This document shows positions 25,190 to 34,894 of a stretch of DNA of 64,000 bases, in pieces. Made by a program: the position numbers and the translations under genes. Positions within the stretch are counted from its first letter, which is position 1. The number at the start of each line of letters is the position of its first letter. Origin of the DNA: CAVVAL01 sp963742725 (GTDB lineage: Bacteria > Actinomycetota > Actinomycetes > Mycobacteriales > Cryptosporangiaceae); the NCBI GenBank assembly GCA_963742725.1, contig CAVUMX010000003.1, positions 1,302,001-1,366,000 on the forward strand. Reading direction: 5' to 3'. Below the pieces are notes generated by a model. The model was given only the letters and a program-made list of their open reading frames with translations. It had not been told where the DNA came from and did no database searches.

Positions 25190-25759
25190 ATGAACCTCGG
25201 ATCGTTACGCCACGCTGCCCGGACCGTCCTGGTCGGCGCCATCGCCGCCGCGACCGTCGCCACGGCCGCCCCGCCGGCCAGCGCCCGCGTCTACATCTGG
25301 GAGGACGCCCGCGCCGCCCGGACGTTCACCCAGGCGGCGGTCGACCAGATCGGCGTCCGGTACTGCTGGGGCGGCGGTGACCTGAACGGCCCCACGCCGG
25401 GCGACACGTCGATCTCGCAGTGCACGTGGAGCCGTCCCGGGTTCGACTGCTCCGGCCTCGTCCACTACGCGCTGGGCCGCGCCGGCATGCGCCTCACCGA
25501 CCGCCCCGCGCACGAGTTCAGCGCGCTCGGCACGGCGGTGCCCGCCCCGGTCCCCGGCGACCTGCTGTTCTACGACAAGGAAGCGCCCTGGGGCCAGTAC
25601 GACCACGTGACGATCTACCTCGGCCGCAACTGGGACAACAACCAGGTGGAGGTCGTCGAGGCCCACGGCGTGCGGGGCCCCGCCCAGGACGGCTACACCG
25701 TGCGCAACCGCCGGTACACCCCGGGCGAGGCCCGCCTCATCAAGCGCGTCTTCCACTGA
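25190..25759 (+). CDS. Secreted NlpC/P60 peptidoglycan hydrolase
   Basis: 189 residues. AGGAG lies five bases before the ATG. A Sec signal ends near 'PASA'. The NlpC/P60 core has catalytic Cys87 in 'PGFDCSGLVHYALGRAG', His139 in 'YDHVTIYLG' and polar His159 in 'VVEAHG', with the usual 'PGDLLFY' strand. Such enzymes cleave D-Glu to diamino-acid bonds in peptidoglycan stem peptides. It is a single catalytic domain without SH3 or LysM modules. Confidence 0.93.
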   Translation: MNLGSLRHAARTVLVGAIAAATVATAAPPASARVYIWEDARAARTFTQAAVDQIGVRYCWGGGDLNGPTPGDTSISQCTWSRPGFDCSGLVHYALGRAGMRLTDRPAHEFSALGTAVPAPVPGDLLFYDKEAPWGQYDHVTIYLGRNWDNNQVEVVEAHGVRGPAQDGYTVRNRRYTPGEARLIKRVFH

Positions 25760-25780
25760 CCCGCCGGGCCGCGACAGGGG

Positions 25781-27418
25781 TCAGGCGGGGCAGATGCCGC
25801 GGGTGTGGTCGAATGTGGCGGCCGCGGCCGAGTAGCGCCACTCCGGGTCGAGGACCTCGGCCTTGAGCTGCTGCGCGGCCGCCCGGTCCTCCACGATGTA
25901 GCCGAAGTCCTGGAGCCACGCCGGGTACAGGTTCTTCGATCCCACGTAGAACGTGGAGTCGTCGACGACGACCAGCTTGTTGTGCAGCGCGTACGGCTTC
26001 CCGTCGGCCCAGGTCGCCTCGGGCGCGTGCCGGAACGACGCGAGCTGGAGGTTGCCGCACATCGCCGCCCGCGCGGACGCCTGGTCGCCGGTGACGAGCG
26101 CGAGCCGGTTCCGCAGCGCGGTGCTGACCTCGGCGAGCGACTTGATGAACGAGTACCCGCCGCTGCCGGCGGAGCCGCGGTTGAGCGGGTCACTGAGCAC
26201 GATCCGGACCTTCACGCCGGCCGCGAGTTTGGCGGCGAGCTGGTCGTACAGCCGGATGTCGTAGCGGGGGAGCGGCGGGCAACCGCCGTGCAGGTCCTGC
26301 TGGGAGATCGTGACGCTCGTGCGCGCGCTGCCGACGAGTGCCCGCAGCGCGACGCCCTCCGGGTTGACCGTGTCGTAGTTGCGGTCGGCGTTGGTCCGGT
26401 CGGGGAGGCTGATGCCGCACCTGGTGTCGGGCGCGGTCGGCAGCGTCGGCTTGTACGTCGAGCTGGGGTCGACGCTCGCGATGCCGACGCCGAGGCCGCC
26501 CACGGCGATCACGGGGACGTCGCCGCCGTCGACGGTGACCGGCGCGAGTCCCTGGTGGAGGGTGGACCGGCAGGCGGCGTTGCCCGTGGCGGCGTGCCAC
26601 ACGAGCAGGGTGTTGGCGGCGTTCGCGCACGTCCAGCCCCAGATCCGGTCGAGGTAGCGCGCGGCCGACCCGGCAGCGGGCCCCTCGATCGCCATCGACG
26701 TGTCGTTGACCGGGTGCCCGGTCTCGAGGTAGTCGCCCTTCCACATGTTGATGCCGCCGACGATCGCCTTGCGGCCGTCCACGACCAGGATCTTGGAGTG
26801 GTTCCAGGAGAACGCGGCCTTCGCGGTGGTCATCGAGCCGATGTGGAAGGTGACGTTCGCCGCGACGGCGGGCCCGAGCTTGGCGACCAGCTCGTCGCGG
26901 TAGGCGGACGGCACGACGCCGAGGTGGCCGAGCGGTACCGCGCCGACCAGGATCCGCACGGTGACCTTGCGCGACGCGGCGGCGGACTTGAGCCCGGCGA
27001 CGATCGCGTCCTGGAACGCTGCCTCGGGCAGCGGCGCGAGCGTGCTCAGGTCGACGGTGCGCTCGGCGCCCGCGATGTGGTCGGTGATGGCGGTGAGCAC
27101 CCGGTCGGTGCCGGCCCGGTCGGCGCACGTGTTGTCGCCCCAGCAGCCCGGGGTCTGGAGCACCCAGTCGGAGCCGCCCATGCGGTTGCCGGCCGTCCGC
27201 TCCCAGACCGACCTTTCGAGCCCCGGCGACACGTCACGCAGGGCGGCCTCGACGGTGTCCAGGTGCGGTGTCGTCGAGGTGGTGGCGGACCGTTCTCTCG
27301 ACAGGTCCGCGAGTGCGGACGCGGCCGGCAGCGCGGCGAGGAAGAGAGCGGTGGCGAGCGCGACACGGGTGGCGCGGCGGGCCGGGAGCACAGGCACAGC
27401 GAACGTCCTTCGGGGCAT
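25781..27418 (-). CDS. Secreted phospholipase-D-family enzyme
   Basis: 545 residues with an N-terminal Sec signal ('RRATRVALATALFLAALPAASALA'). Two HKD motifs are complete: 'HSKILVVDGRKAIVGGINMW' and 'HNKLVVVDDSTFYVGSKNLYP', each with H-x-K-x(4)-D followed by Gly-Ser/Gly-Gly and Asn. These form the two-lobed phosphodiesterase active site. Eight or so Cys suggest disulphides in the secreted form. The substrate may be phospholipid or nucleic-acid phosphodiesters. It converges with the NlpC gene, with 21 bases between stops. Confidence 0.88.
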   Translation of the reverse strand: MPRRTFAVPVLPARRATRVALATALFLAALPAASALADLSRERSATTSTTPHLDTVEAALRDVSPGLERSVWERTAGNRMGGSDWVLQTPGCWGDNTCADRAGTDRVLTAITDHIAGAERTVDLSTLAPLPEAAFQDAIVAGLKSAAASRKVTVRILVGAVPLGHLGVVPSAYRDELVAKLGPAVAANVTFHIGSMTTAKAAFSWNHSKILVVDGRKAIVGGINMWKGDYLETGHPVNDTSMAIEGPAAGSAARYLDRIWGWTCANAANTLLVWHAATGNAACRSTLHQGLAPVTVDGGDVPVIAVGGLGVGIASVDPSSTYKPTLPTAPDTRCGISLPDRTNADRNYDTVNPEGVALRALVGSARTSVTISQQDLHGGCPPLPRYDIRLYDQLAAKLAAGVKVRIVLSDPLNRGSAGSGGYSFIKSLAEVSTALRNRLALVTGDQASARAAMCGNLQLASFRHAPEATWADGKPYALHNKLVVVDDSTFYVGSKNLYPAWLQDFGYIVEDRAAAQQLKAEVLDPEWRYSAAAATFDHTRGICPA

Positions 27419-27536
27419 GGCGACGGATCCCCTGAGCGGGGCGCGGTACGGGCAAGGAGTTCGGCCGTGGGAAGGACGGTCCGGACTCTATGGATACCAG
27501 CGCCCCGCAAATACCGGCAACGCCGCGTTGCCTAGA

Positions 27537-30500
27537 TCACGCCAGTTCCGCACTGTCGGCGACGACCCGGTTACGGCCGCTCTGCTTCGCCTCGTACAGC
27601 GCGGCGTCGGCGCGGGCGAGCACCTGACCGAGGTCCTGCTCGCCGGAGTCCACTGAGGCCACGCCGACGCTGATCGTGACAGCGAGCGGCCCGGCGGCGG
27701 TCATCACCGGTTCGGCGGCGATGACCGTGCGGATCCGTTCGGCCAGCAGTGTCGCCGAACCGCCGGTCTCGGGCGTGACCAGCGCGAACTCCTCGCCGCC
27801 GTACCGTCCGAGCAGGTCGCTGTCGCGGGCGGTGGCACGGAGCCGGGCGGCGACGATCCTGATCACCTCGTCGCCGACGGGGTGCCCGTACGTGTCGTTG
27901 ATGATCTTGAAGTGGTCGACGTCCATCATGATCGCGGCGAACGGTCGCGCGTACCGCTGCGCGATCCGGGCCAGCTTGGTCGCTTCGGCGAAGAAGTAGG
28001 CACGGTTGAACAGCGCGGTCAGGCCGTCGATCGTCGCCAGCCGCTGGACCTCGCTGAACAGCCGGGCGTTGTCATAGGCGGTCATGCCCTGCCCGGCGAG
28101 CGCGGCGGCCAGTTCGACCTGCTCCTCCTGCATGGCGTCGATCTTCGCGGAGGCGATGAGCAGGATGCCGAGCGGTTCGCCGCGTCCTGTGACGGGGATC
28201 GCCAGCCAGCTCCGGAGCGCGCCGAGGACGGGCAGGAACGGCGCGAACTCGCCGTCCGGGACGGTGCCCGCGCGGGGCAGGCCGAGGTCGAGGAGCTGCG
28301 GCGGCACCGGGTCCATGCGGGTGCCGGCCGGCGCGGCCCCGCCGTGGGACGCGGTCACCACGAGGTGCTCGCCGACCCACGCCAGCAGGACGGCGGCGTC
28401 GCCGTCGAGCGTCCGGGTGAGCGATTCGAGCAGGCGGTGCATGACCTCGCCCGGGTCGAGCGTCTCGGTCTGCTCCTTCATCGCGGCCCGCAGCGTCTCG
28501 GCGACGTCGCGCTGGCGGCGGGTCGCCTGCACCGCCACGGCGAGCTGGGCCGCGCGGGCGGTGACCAGCGAGATCGCGACGTGGTTGGTGATCGCCGTGA
28601 GGATGCCGACGTCGCTCTTGGTGAACATGCCCTTCGCGACGCGGCTGTCCAGGTAGACGATGCCGAGCAGGCGTCCCTCGTACAGCAGCGGCGCGATCAT
28701 GATGCTGCGCAGGCCGTGCACCTGGGCGCTGACCGACCCGAGTGCCTCGCCTTCCTCGCTGCCGGTGACGACGATCGGCGTGCCGGTGCGGCGGACCCGG
28801 TCGACCAGGGTGGAGCCGTAGCCCGTCAGGATGTCGATGTCGTTGCCGTGCAGGTCCCGCCCGAGGTGGGGGACGAGCTGGCCGAGGTCGGTGTCGACCA
28901 GGAACAGGTAGGCCCGCTCGGCGCCGAGGATCCGCACGGTCTCATCCAGGGCGACCCTGGCCAGCTCGCGCGGGTCCAGGATGGTCGCCGCCGCGAGGCT
29001 GACCTGCTGCAACGCCGCCAGGCGGCGCCGGTTCAGGGCGTCGTTGCTGTCCCCGACCGCGGGCTGCGGCGCCGGCGCGACGGGCACCGGCACTGGTGGC
29101 GGCGGCGCGGGCGGGTCGGCGAGCTCGAACTCCTGCCGTACCCAGTTGATCCGGTGCGGCCACTGCTGCTCGATGGCGACGGCCAGCGCGAACCGCGCCT
29201 GGGACTCGGCGGCGTCGGTCTGGCCGAGCGTCCACTGCGCGCGGGCCCGGACGCGCGCCGCCTCGAACGCGATCAGCGGCGCGTCGAGGGTGACGATCTC
29301 CAGCTCGGCGCTGACCAGGTCGTGCATGGCGTCGGCCGGATGTCCCTTGAGGACGGCCAGGTCGGCGCGGGCGACGAAGTGGTGGGCGCGCAGGATCCGG
29401 ATCGTCGCGCTCGCTTCCAGCTGTTCGACCGCGTGCTCCGCCGTGCGGATCAGCTCGTCCCGCTGGTCGACGGGTGCGCGGTGGCACTGTGCCAGCCGTC
29501 CGTACGCCTGGTAGATGAAGAAGACGCGCTGCATCGGCAGCATGTCCTTCGGGGCCATGCCGAGCTGCGTGAACTCGGTGACGACCTGTTCGAACGGCAG
29601 TCCCAGCTCGCCCTTCTCGACCAGGGTCAGGATCCGGGCGCTGAACAGGTTGACGACCTGCGTGCGGTTGTCGGGGTTCAGCGTCAGGTACCGGCGGAGC
29701 GCGTCGAGCCCGGCGGTGGCGTCCTCGGGCCGCCCGAACTGGGCCGGCAGCGCCGCCGCGACCGCGCCGAACCCGGCGCCTTCCGCCTCGGCGCCGGCAC
29801 CGAGGCGGGCCTGGCCGCGCGCGAACCAGCGTTGCGCTTCCCGCGTCGCCCCGCACTGCAGCAGGCGGACGCACTCGCCGGACACGCCCGTGAGGTAGTC
29901 GCCCAGTTCCAGCCAGCGTTCGTGCTCGGTGATCGTCCGCACCCAGGCCTGGCCGTCGTCGGCGCCGCTGATGAACAGCCCGGCGCCCCGCCTGAACTCG
30001 ACGTGCGCCACGAGGACGGGGTCGCCACGGTCGGCCGCGGCGGTCGCCGCCCGGTCGAAGATGCGCTCGGCGAGCTTGTCCTTGCGCATCAGCGAGGCGA
30101 CGATGCCGAACCCGGCCATGTGCCGGCTGTACTGCGTGCCCGGGCCGAGCCGGTTGATGGCATACAGCGAGCGGAACGCCATGACGGCCCGCATCTTGAC
30201 GTTCATCCGCATCGTCGACGCGTACCCGCCGATGTCGTAGAACATCGACTGGAGCCGGAACCGCTCCCGGTCGCGGCCCACGGCGTTGCCGAAGCCGATC
30301 TTCGTCGCGCCGATCGTCAGCCCGACGACGAACGACGTGAGCGTGCTGACGAGCAGCGTGAAGCGCCCCTTCGGCAGCGGACGGCCCAGCTCGGCGAGGC
30401 CACGCCGGACGGTGGCGAACGCGCGGCCCGGGTCCCAGGCTCCGAGGTGGACCTGGGCGATCTCGATGTGGGTCGCCGCGCGGCGCAGCGCGTCCGGTTC

Positions 30501-32834
30501 GGCGTCCAGGCCGCGGTCGAGGTGTTCGAGCGCTTCCGCGAAACGGCCGGTGCGGGCGCAGCTCACGCCGAGCGCGACGTGGAAGTCGGCCGTGGGGGAC
30601 ACGCCCGCGGCGCGGGCGGCGGCGCCGGCCGTCTCCAGGAACGCCATGGCCTCGGCGGGCGCGTGGTCGGCGAGCGCGAGCCGGCCGGCGGCCAGCCCAC
30701 TCGTGTACACCTTGTCCGGCGTGCGGGCGGTCTCGCCGCGCGCGTAGTGCTGGGCGATCGCGTACACCCACTGGGGCAGGTCCGGGGCCTCGCGTTCGAG
30801 CACCTCGGCGATGCGCTGGTGGAGCTGCCGCCGGGTGGGCGCGTCGAGCTGGCCGAGCAGGGCCTCCCGGATGCGGTCGTGGAGAAACCGGTAGCTCCCG
30901 GGGCCTGCCCCGGTGATCAGCCGGCGCGACTCCGCCTCGGCGAACGTGTTCGCGGCGAACTTCGGGTCGACGGTGCAGACGCTGGCGACGAGCGCCGCCG
31001 GGAACCGCCGACCGGTGGCGGCCGCGGCGGCGAGCAGGCGCCGGCCCTCCGGTCCGAGCTGGGCGATGCGTTGCAGGACCAGTTCCTGCGCGTCGCCGGT
31101 GAGGTCGAGGCGGTCGACGCCGGCCAGGTCGAGCCGCCACTGCCCCCACGACGGCGTGATCAGGCCGGCGTCGATCACGGCCCGGACGAACTCGACGACG
31201 GTGAACGGGTTGCCGCCGATCCGCGCGACCAGCTCGTCGGTCAGCTCGTGAGCGACGTGGACGCCGCCCAGGTGCAGGTTGATGAGGTCGGCGACGGCGT
31301 CCTCGTCGAGCGGCGCGAGCGGGATGCGGGTGTCGAGCGTGGCGCCCATGTCGTCGGCGAACCGGTCGAGCGCCGCCGTGTTGTGCCCGTCGTCGCGGCC
31401 GGTGGCGATCACCAGCAGCGGCGCGTTGGTCAGCCTCGTCGACACCTGGTGCAGGACACGGCGGGTCGGCCCGTCGAGCCACTGGACGTCGTCGACGTGC
31501 AGGACGGCGCCGCCGCACTCCTCGGCCAGGTCGACGAGGAACGCGGCCACGGCGTTCGTGAACTGCTCGTGGCGGTCCTTCGCGCCGAGGTCGGGGGCCT
31601 GCACGAGGACGGCGAGCATCGGCGACAGCGCCCGCAGCAGCGGACCGCCACGCCCCGCCGCCCGCCGCAGCCGTTCGACGGCGACCTCGCGCTCGGGCGC
31701 CGGCAGCTCGTCCACGCTGCGCAGGTACCGCTCGACGGCGTGCCGCAGCGGCGCGAGGGGTACCGGGTCGTCCGGCTGGCACTTTCCGTACAGCAGCAGA
31801 TCGCCGTCGGTGGCGACGGCGTTCGTGAGCTCCCGGACGAGCCGGGTCTTGCCGACGCCGCTGGGCCCCTGGACGAGTGCGCACCCGCCCCGCCCTTCCC
31901 GCGCGTCCAGCCAGCGGCTCGCCAGGTCGACGACCTCGCGCGCCCGTCCGACCAGGACGTTCGACGGGGACCGGGGAGCATCCTGCGCACCGCGGCCGAT
32001 GTCGAACACGGCACCCGGGCGGGCGGTGAGCTGATCCAGGTCCGCGAGCAGGCTCTCGCCGGTCTGGTACCGGTCGTCGGGGTCCTTCGCGAGGAGCTTG
32101 CCGATGACGTTGGCGAGCGTCGGTGACAGTCCCGGGCGGAGCGCGCGCGGATCGGGCACGGGCGCCGTCGCGTGCTGGCGGATCAGCTCGCCGGCGTCGA
32201 GGGACTGGAACGGGGTCCGCCCGGTGACGCATTCGAAGAGGACGACGCCGAGCGCGTACAGGTCGGACCGGCCGTCCACCGGCCGCTTGAGCATGCCGGT
32301 CTGCTCGGGCGCGCTGTAGAGGAGCGTGCCGGCGACGCGTCCGCCCTGGTTGCCGCCGCGCGCGGCGAGGCCGAAGTCGATGAGGCGCGCGGTGCCGTCC
32401 GTCCCGACGATGATGTTGTCGGGCTTGACGTCGCGGTGGACGAGGCCGGCGCGATGGGCGGCGGCGAGCGGCCCGACGACGTCCCGGACGATGCGCACCG
32501 CCATCGTCTCGTCCACCGCCCCGTCGCGGACGATCTCCGAGAGCGGGCTGCCCGCGATGTACTCCAGGACGAGGTACGGACCTACGTCGATCTGGCCGAC
32601 GTCGACGATCCGGGGGAGCAGCGGGTGGCCGACGCTGGCGAGCAGGGCGGCTTCGCGTCGTACGGCTGCCAGCGCGTGGCTGTTGTTGGCGCCAGCTGCG
32701 GTGAGGAGCTTCAGGGCGTACTCGCGACCGTCGCGGTGCACGCGGTAGACGACGGTCTCGGCGCCCCGGCCGAGTTCGGAGACCACGTCGAATCCGGGGA
32801 ATGTAGCCGGCCTTGCCCCGGAAATCGCGGCCAC
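27537..32834 (-). CDS. Ser/Thr kinase / AAA ATPase / TPR / GAF / GGDEF fusion protein
   Basis: 1765 residues. Residues 1-270 are a Hanks-type kinase: Lys42 in 'YALKLL', 'HRDVKPDN' (133-140) and DFG (153-155). An AAA/STAND-like ATPase follows with Walker A GPSGVGKT (323-330) and 'AVLHVDDVQWLD'. Helical TPR-like repeats fill ~650-1200. Two GAF-like domains lie at about 1240-1400 and 1440-1590. The C-terminus is a diguanylate cyclase with GGEEF (1679-1683) and an upstream RDSD that fits the RxxD product-inhibition site. Kinase and cyclase residues all look intact. It would link protein phosphorylation, ATPase signalling and c-di-GMP synthesis in one soluble chain. Confidence 0.9.
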   Translation of the reverse strand: MAAISGARPATFPGFDVVSELGRGAETVVYRVHRDGREYALKLLTAAGANNSHALAAVRREAALLASVGHPLLPRIVDVGQIDVGPYLVLEYIAGSPLSEIVRDGAVDETMAVRIVRDVVGPLAAAHRAGLVHRDVKPDNIIVGTDGTARLIDFGLAARGGNQGGRVAGTLLYSAPEQTGMLKRPVDGRSDLYALGVVLFECVTGRTPFQSLDAGELIRQHATAPVPDPRALRPGLSPTLANVIGKLLAKDPDDRYQTGESLLADLDQLTARPGAVFDIGRGAQDAPRSPSNVLVGRAREVVDLASRWLDAREGRGGCALVQGPSGVGKTRLVRELTNAVATDGDLLLYGKCQPDDPVPLAPLRHAVERYLRSVDELPAPEREVAVERLRRAAGRGGPLLRALSPMLAVLVQAPDLGAKDRHEQFTNAVAAFLVDLAEECGGAVLHVDDVQWLDGPTRRVLHQVSTRLTNAPLLVIATGRDDGHNTAALDRFADDMGATLDTRIPLAPLDEDAVADLINLHLGGVHVAHELTDELVARIGGNPFTVVEFVRAVIDAGLITPSWGQWRLDLAGVDRLDLTGDAQELVLQRIAQLGPEGRRLLAAAAATGRRFPAALVASVCTVDPKFAANTFAEAESRRLITGAGPGSYRFLHDRIREALLGQLDAPTRRQLHQRIAEVLEREAPDLPQWVYAIAQHYARGETARTPDKVYTSGLAAGRLALADHAPAEAMAFLETAGAAARAAGVSPTADFHVALGVSCARTGRFAEALEHLDRGLDAEPDALRRAATHIEIAQVHLGAWDPGRAFATVRRGLAELGRPLPKGRFTLLVSTLTSFVVGLTIGATKIGFGNAVGRDRERFRLQSMFYDIGGYASTMRMNVKMRAVMAFRSLYAINRLGPGTQYSRHMAGFGIVASLMRKDKLAERIFDRAATAAADRGDPVLVAHVEFRRGAGLFISGADDGQAWVRTITEHERWLELGDYLTGVSGECVRLLQCGATREAQRWFARGQARLGAGAEAEGAGFGAVAAALPAQFGRPEDATAGLDALRRYLTLNPDNRTQVVNLFSARILTLVEKGELGLPFEQVVTEFTQLGMAPKDMLPMQRVFFIYQAYGRLAQCHRAPVDQRDELIRTAEHAVEQLEASATIRILRAHHFVARADLAVLKGHPADAMHDLVSAELEIVTLDAPLIAFEAARVRARAQWTLGQTDAAESQARFALAVAIEQQWPHRINWVRQEFELADPPAPPPPVPVPVAPAPQPAVGDSNDALNRRRLAALQQVSLAAATILDPRELARVALDETVRILGAERAYLFLVDTDLGQLVPHLGRDLHGNDIDILTGYGSTLVDRVRRTGTPIVVTGSEEGEALGSVSAQVHGLRSIMIAPLLYEGRLLGIVYLDSRVAKGMFTKSDVGILTAITNHVAISLVTARAAQLAVAVQATRRQRDVAETLRAAMKEQTETLDPGEVMHRLLESLTRTLDGDAAVLLAWVGEHLVVTASHGGAAPAGTRMDPVPPQLLDLGLPRAGTVPDGEFAPFLPVLGALRSWLAIPVTGRGEPLGILLIASAKIDAMQEEQVELAAALAGQGMTAYDNARLFSEVQRLATIDGLTALFNRAYFFAEATKLARIAQRYARPFAAIMMDVDHFKIINDTYGHPVGDEVIRIVAARLRATARDSDLLGRYGGEEFALVTPETGGSATLLAERIRTVIAAEPVMTAAGPLAVTISVGVASVDSGEQDLGQVLARADAALYEAKQSGRNRVVADSAELA

Positions 32835-32934
32835 CGCGTCCTTCCACCCTTACGCCGATTCGTGTCGACGTTACGCGTCCGTCGACATCGGGACCAGCGG
32901 CTCACCGTAGAACCGGGTAAGTAGCGTGGGAGGC

Positions 32935-33497
32935 GTGACTGATGTCCTCGGCGCGTGCCCGCTCGACTGTCCCGACGGCTGTAGTTGGGTCGTCACTGTG
33001 GAGAACGGCGAGGCCGTCCGGCTGCGGGGCAACCGCGAGCACCCGTTCACCGCCGGCGCGCTCTGCGCGAAGGTCAACGGGTACCTCGACCACGCGACCC
33101 GCTGCCGGGCTACGTCCCGCCCGCGCGGACCGGCGGGCATCCGCTCACGCTGATCGCGACCGCCTCGCACTGGTTCCTCAACACGATGTTCGCCAACAAG
33201 CCCGACCTGATGAAGCGTGCCGGCGGCCCGCGCATCGAGCTGCACGCCGACGACGCGGCCGCGCGCGGGCTGCGGACCGGCGACACCGCGCGGGTGTTCA
33301 ACGACCGGGGGAGCTTCCTCGCCGACGTCGAGGTGTCCGACCGCGTGCGGCCGGGCGTGATCGCCTCGACGAAGGGCCACTGGCTCAAGAACGTGCGCGG
33401 CGGGACGAACGTCAACGCGACCGTGGAGGAGCGTGACGCCGACATGGGCGGCGGCGCGCTCTTCCACGACAACCTCGTCGACGTGGCCAGGGCGTAG
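32935..33497 (+). pseudogene. Molybdopterin oxidoreductase with central deletion
   Basis: From GTG 32935 the first ~60 residues are the Fe-S N-terminus of a DMSO-reductase-family protein ('GACPLDCPDGCSWVVTVENGEAVRLRGNREHPFTAGALCAKV'). After about base 33110 homology continues in another frame with the C-terminal molydopterin-binding domain: 'HPLTLIATASHWFLNTMFAN', 'IELHADDAAARGLRTGDTARVFNDRGSF', 'VNATVEERDADMGGGALFHDNLVDV'. Roughly 500 residues normally between them are gone and the frame changes at the junction. The product cannot bind the cofactor properly. Confidence 0.88.
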
Positions 33498-33581
33498 GCC
33501 CGCCGCACGTTTGCCGCGGAGCGTGGCGGATCCGTCCCGTCTGACGGCGCGTACCAGCGCGGACACGCGCGAAGCCTTGAC

Positions 33582-33603
33582 GTGCATGGTCTAGACCATG
33601 CAC
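33582..33603. promoter_or_regulatory. DasR/HutC-type palindrome upstream of the alginate-lyase-family gene
   Basis: A perfect 22-base palindrome centred on TGGTCTAGACCA. This core equals that of the dre element of DasR (ACTGGTCTAGACCACT), the GntR/HutC-family regulator of amino-sugar use in streptomycetes. A TTGACG at 33577-33582 abuts it and a second CTTGACGTGC copy sits at 33618-33627, so a bound repressor would overlie the promoter of the gene starting at 33660. Confidence 0.65.
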
Positions 33604-33659
33604 ACTGCGCGCACTCTCTTGACGTGCGGAAATCCCACCCGACAGCCAGGAGGAGAACG

Positions 33660-34862
33660 ATGACCGGACGACGCCTGAGCGGCCGGTTGGCCCTCGCCCT
33701 CCTGCTGATCGTCGCGACGACCGCCGGTACGCACCAGGCATTGGCCGGCACCAGGGCCGCCGCCGCACCGGCGGTGTTCGCCCATCCCGGCGTGCTGGTG
33801 AACAAGGCGCAGCTGGACTTCGTCCGGGGCAAGGTTCTCGCCGGTGCACAGCCGTGGAAGCGCGCCTACGACGCCATGCTCGCCAGCCCCTACGCGTCAC
33901 TGTCGCGCACGCCCAAGCCGCGCGCCGTCGTCGAGTGCGGGCCGTACTCCAACCCCAACCTCGGCTGCACGGACGAACGCCAGGACGCGATCGCCGCGTA
34001 CACCCTCTCGCTGGCCTGGTACATCAGCCGGGACGCGCGGTACGCCACCAAGTCGATCGCGATCATGGACGCCTGGTCGGGGGTCATCCGCGACCACACC
34101 AACAGCAACGCGAAGCTGCAGACCGCCTGGGCCGGCACCTCGTGGCCCAAGGCCGCCGAGATCATCCGGTACACCTACACCGGCTGGCCGGCCGACCGGG
34201 TGAGCCGGTTCGGCACGATGCTGCGCAACGTGTACCTGCCCGAGATCGTCAACGGCAGCACCACCACGAACGGCAACTGGGAACTGAGCATGATGGACGC
34301 CACCATCGGCATCGCGGTGTTCCTGGAGGACCGCACCGCCTTCGACAAGGCCGTCGCGAAGTTCCGCACCCGCGTGCCCGCGTACATCTACCTGACCAGC
34401 GACGGCGCGTACCCCAAGGCGGCACCCGGCACCGGCCACGACACCCGCGCGGAGATCGTCAACTACTGGCACGACCAGAACACGTTCGTGGACGGGCTCT
34501 CCCAGGAGACGTGCCGCGACTTCACCCACACCGGCTACGGCATCGCGGCCATCGCGCACATCGCCGAGACCGCCCGACACCAGGGCCTCGACCTGTACGG
34601 CGAGAGCCGCGACCGGATCCGGCACGCGCTCGGTTTCCACGCGAAGTACCAGCTCGGCACGGCGGCGCCGTCCTGGCTGTGCGGCGGCAGCATCACGCGC
34701 GGCCTCGGCCCGGTGACGGAGGTCGGCTACAACCACCTCAACACCCGCCTCGGGATCGAGATGTCCAACACGCGCCAGCTCACCGAGCAGCAACGGCCGG
34801 CCGGCTCGAACAACCTGTTCGTGGCCTGGGAGACCCTGACCCACGCCGCCAACCCGGCCTGA
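33660..34862 (+). CDS. Secreted alginate-lyase-family (PL5-like fold) protein
   Basis: 400 residues; AGGAGG lies six bases before the ATG. A Sec signal precedes 'APAVFAHPGVLVNKAQLDFVRGKVLAGAQPWKRAYDAM', typical of actinobacterial alginate_lyase-domain proteins with an alpha/alpha-barrel. Likely active-site regions include 'NGNWELSMMDATIGIAVF', 'YWHDQNTFVDGLSQETCRDFTHTGYGIAAIAHIAE' with conserved Asn, Arg and His. The substrate may be alginate or another uronate polysaccharide. The DasR-like operator hints at control by amino-sugar status. Confidence 0.82.
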   Translation: MTGRRLSGRLALALLLIVATTAGTHQALAGTRAAAAPAVFAHPGVLVNKAQLDFVRGKVLAGAQPWKRAYDAMLASPYASLSRTPKPRAVVECGPYSNPNLGCTDERQDAIAAYTLSLAWYISRDARYATKSIAIMDAWSGVIRDHTNSNAKLQTAWAGTSWPKAAEIIRYTYTGWPADRVSRFGTMLRNVYLPEIVNGSTTTNGNWELSMMDATIGIAVFLEDRTAFDKAVAKFRTRVPAYIYLTSDGAYPKAAPGTGHDTRAEIVNYWHDQNTFVDGLSQETCRDFTHTGYGIAAIAHIAETARHQGLDLYGESRDRIRHALGFHAKYQLGTAAPSWLCGGSITRGLGPVTEVGYNHLNTRLGIEMSNTRQLTEQQRPAGSNNLFVAWETLTHAANPA

Positions 34863-34894
34863 CCGCTTGACGGCTTGACCGCTTGACGCCCACC

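Noticed and set aside
27882..32126. A very long open frame on the plus strand opposite the kinase/GGDEF gene
   Set aside because: Translation is Arg/Gly/Asp-rich low complexity with no domain. The minus strand has clear conserved domains; the frame is a GC-bias shadow.
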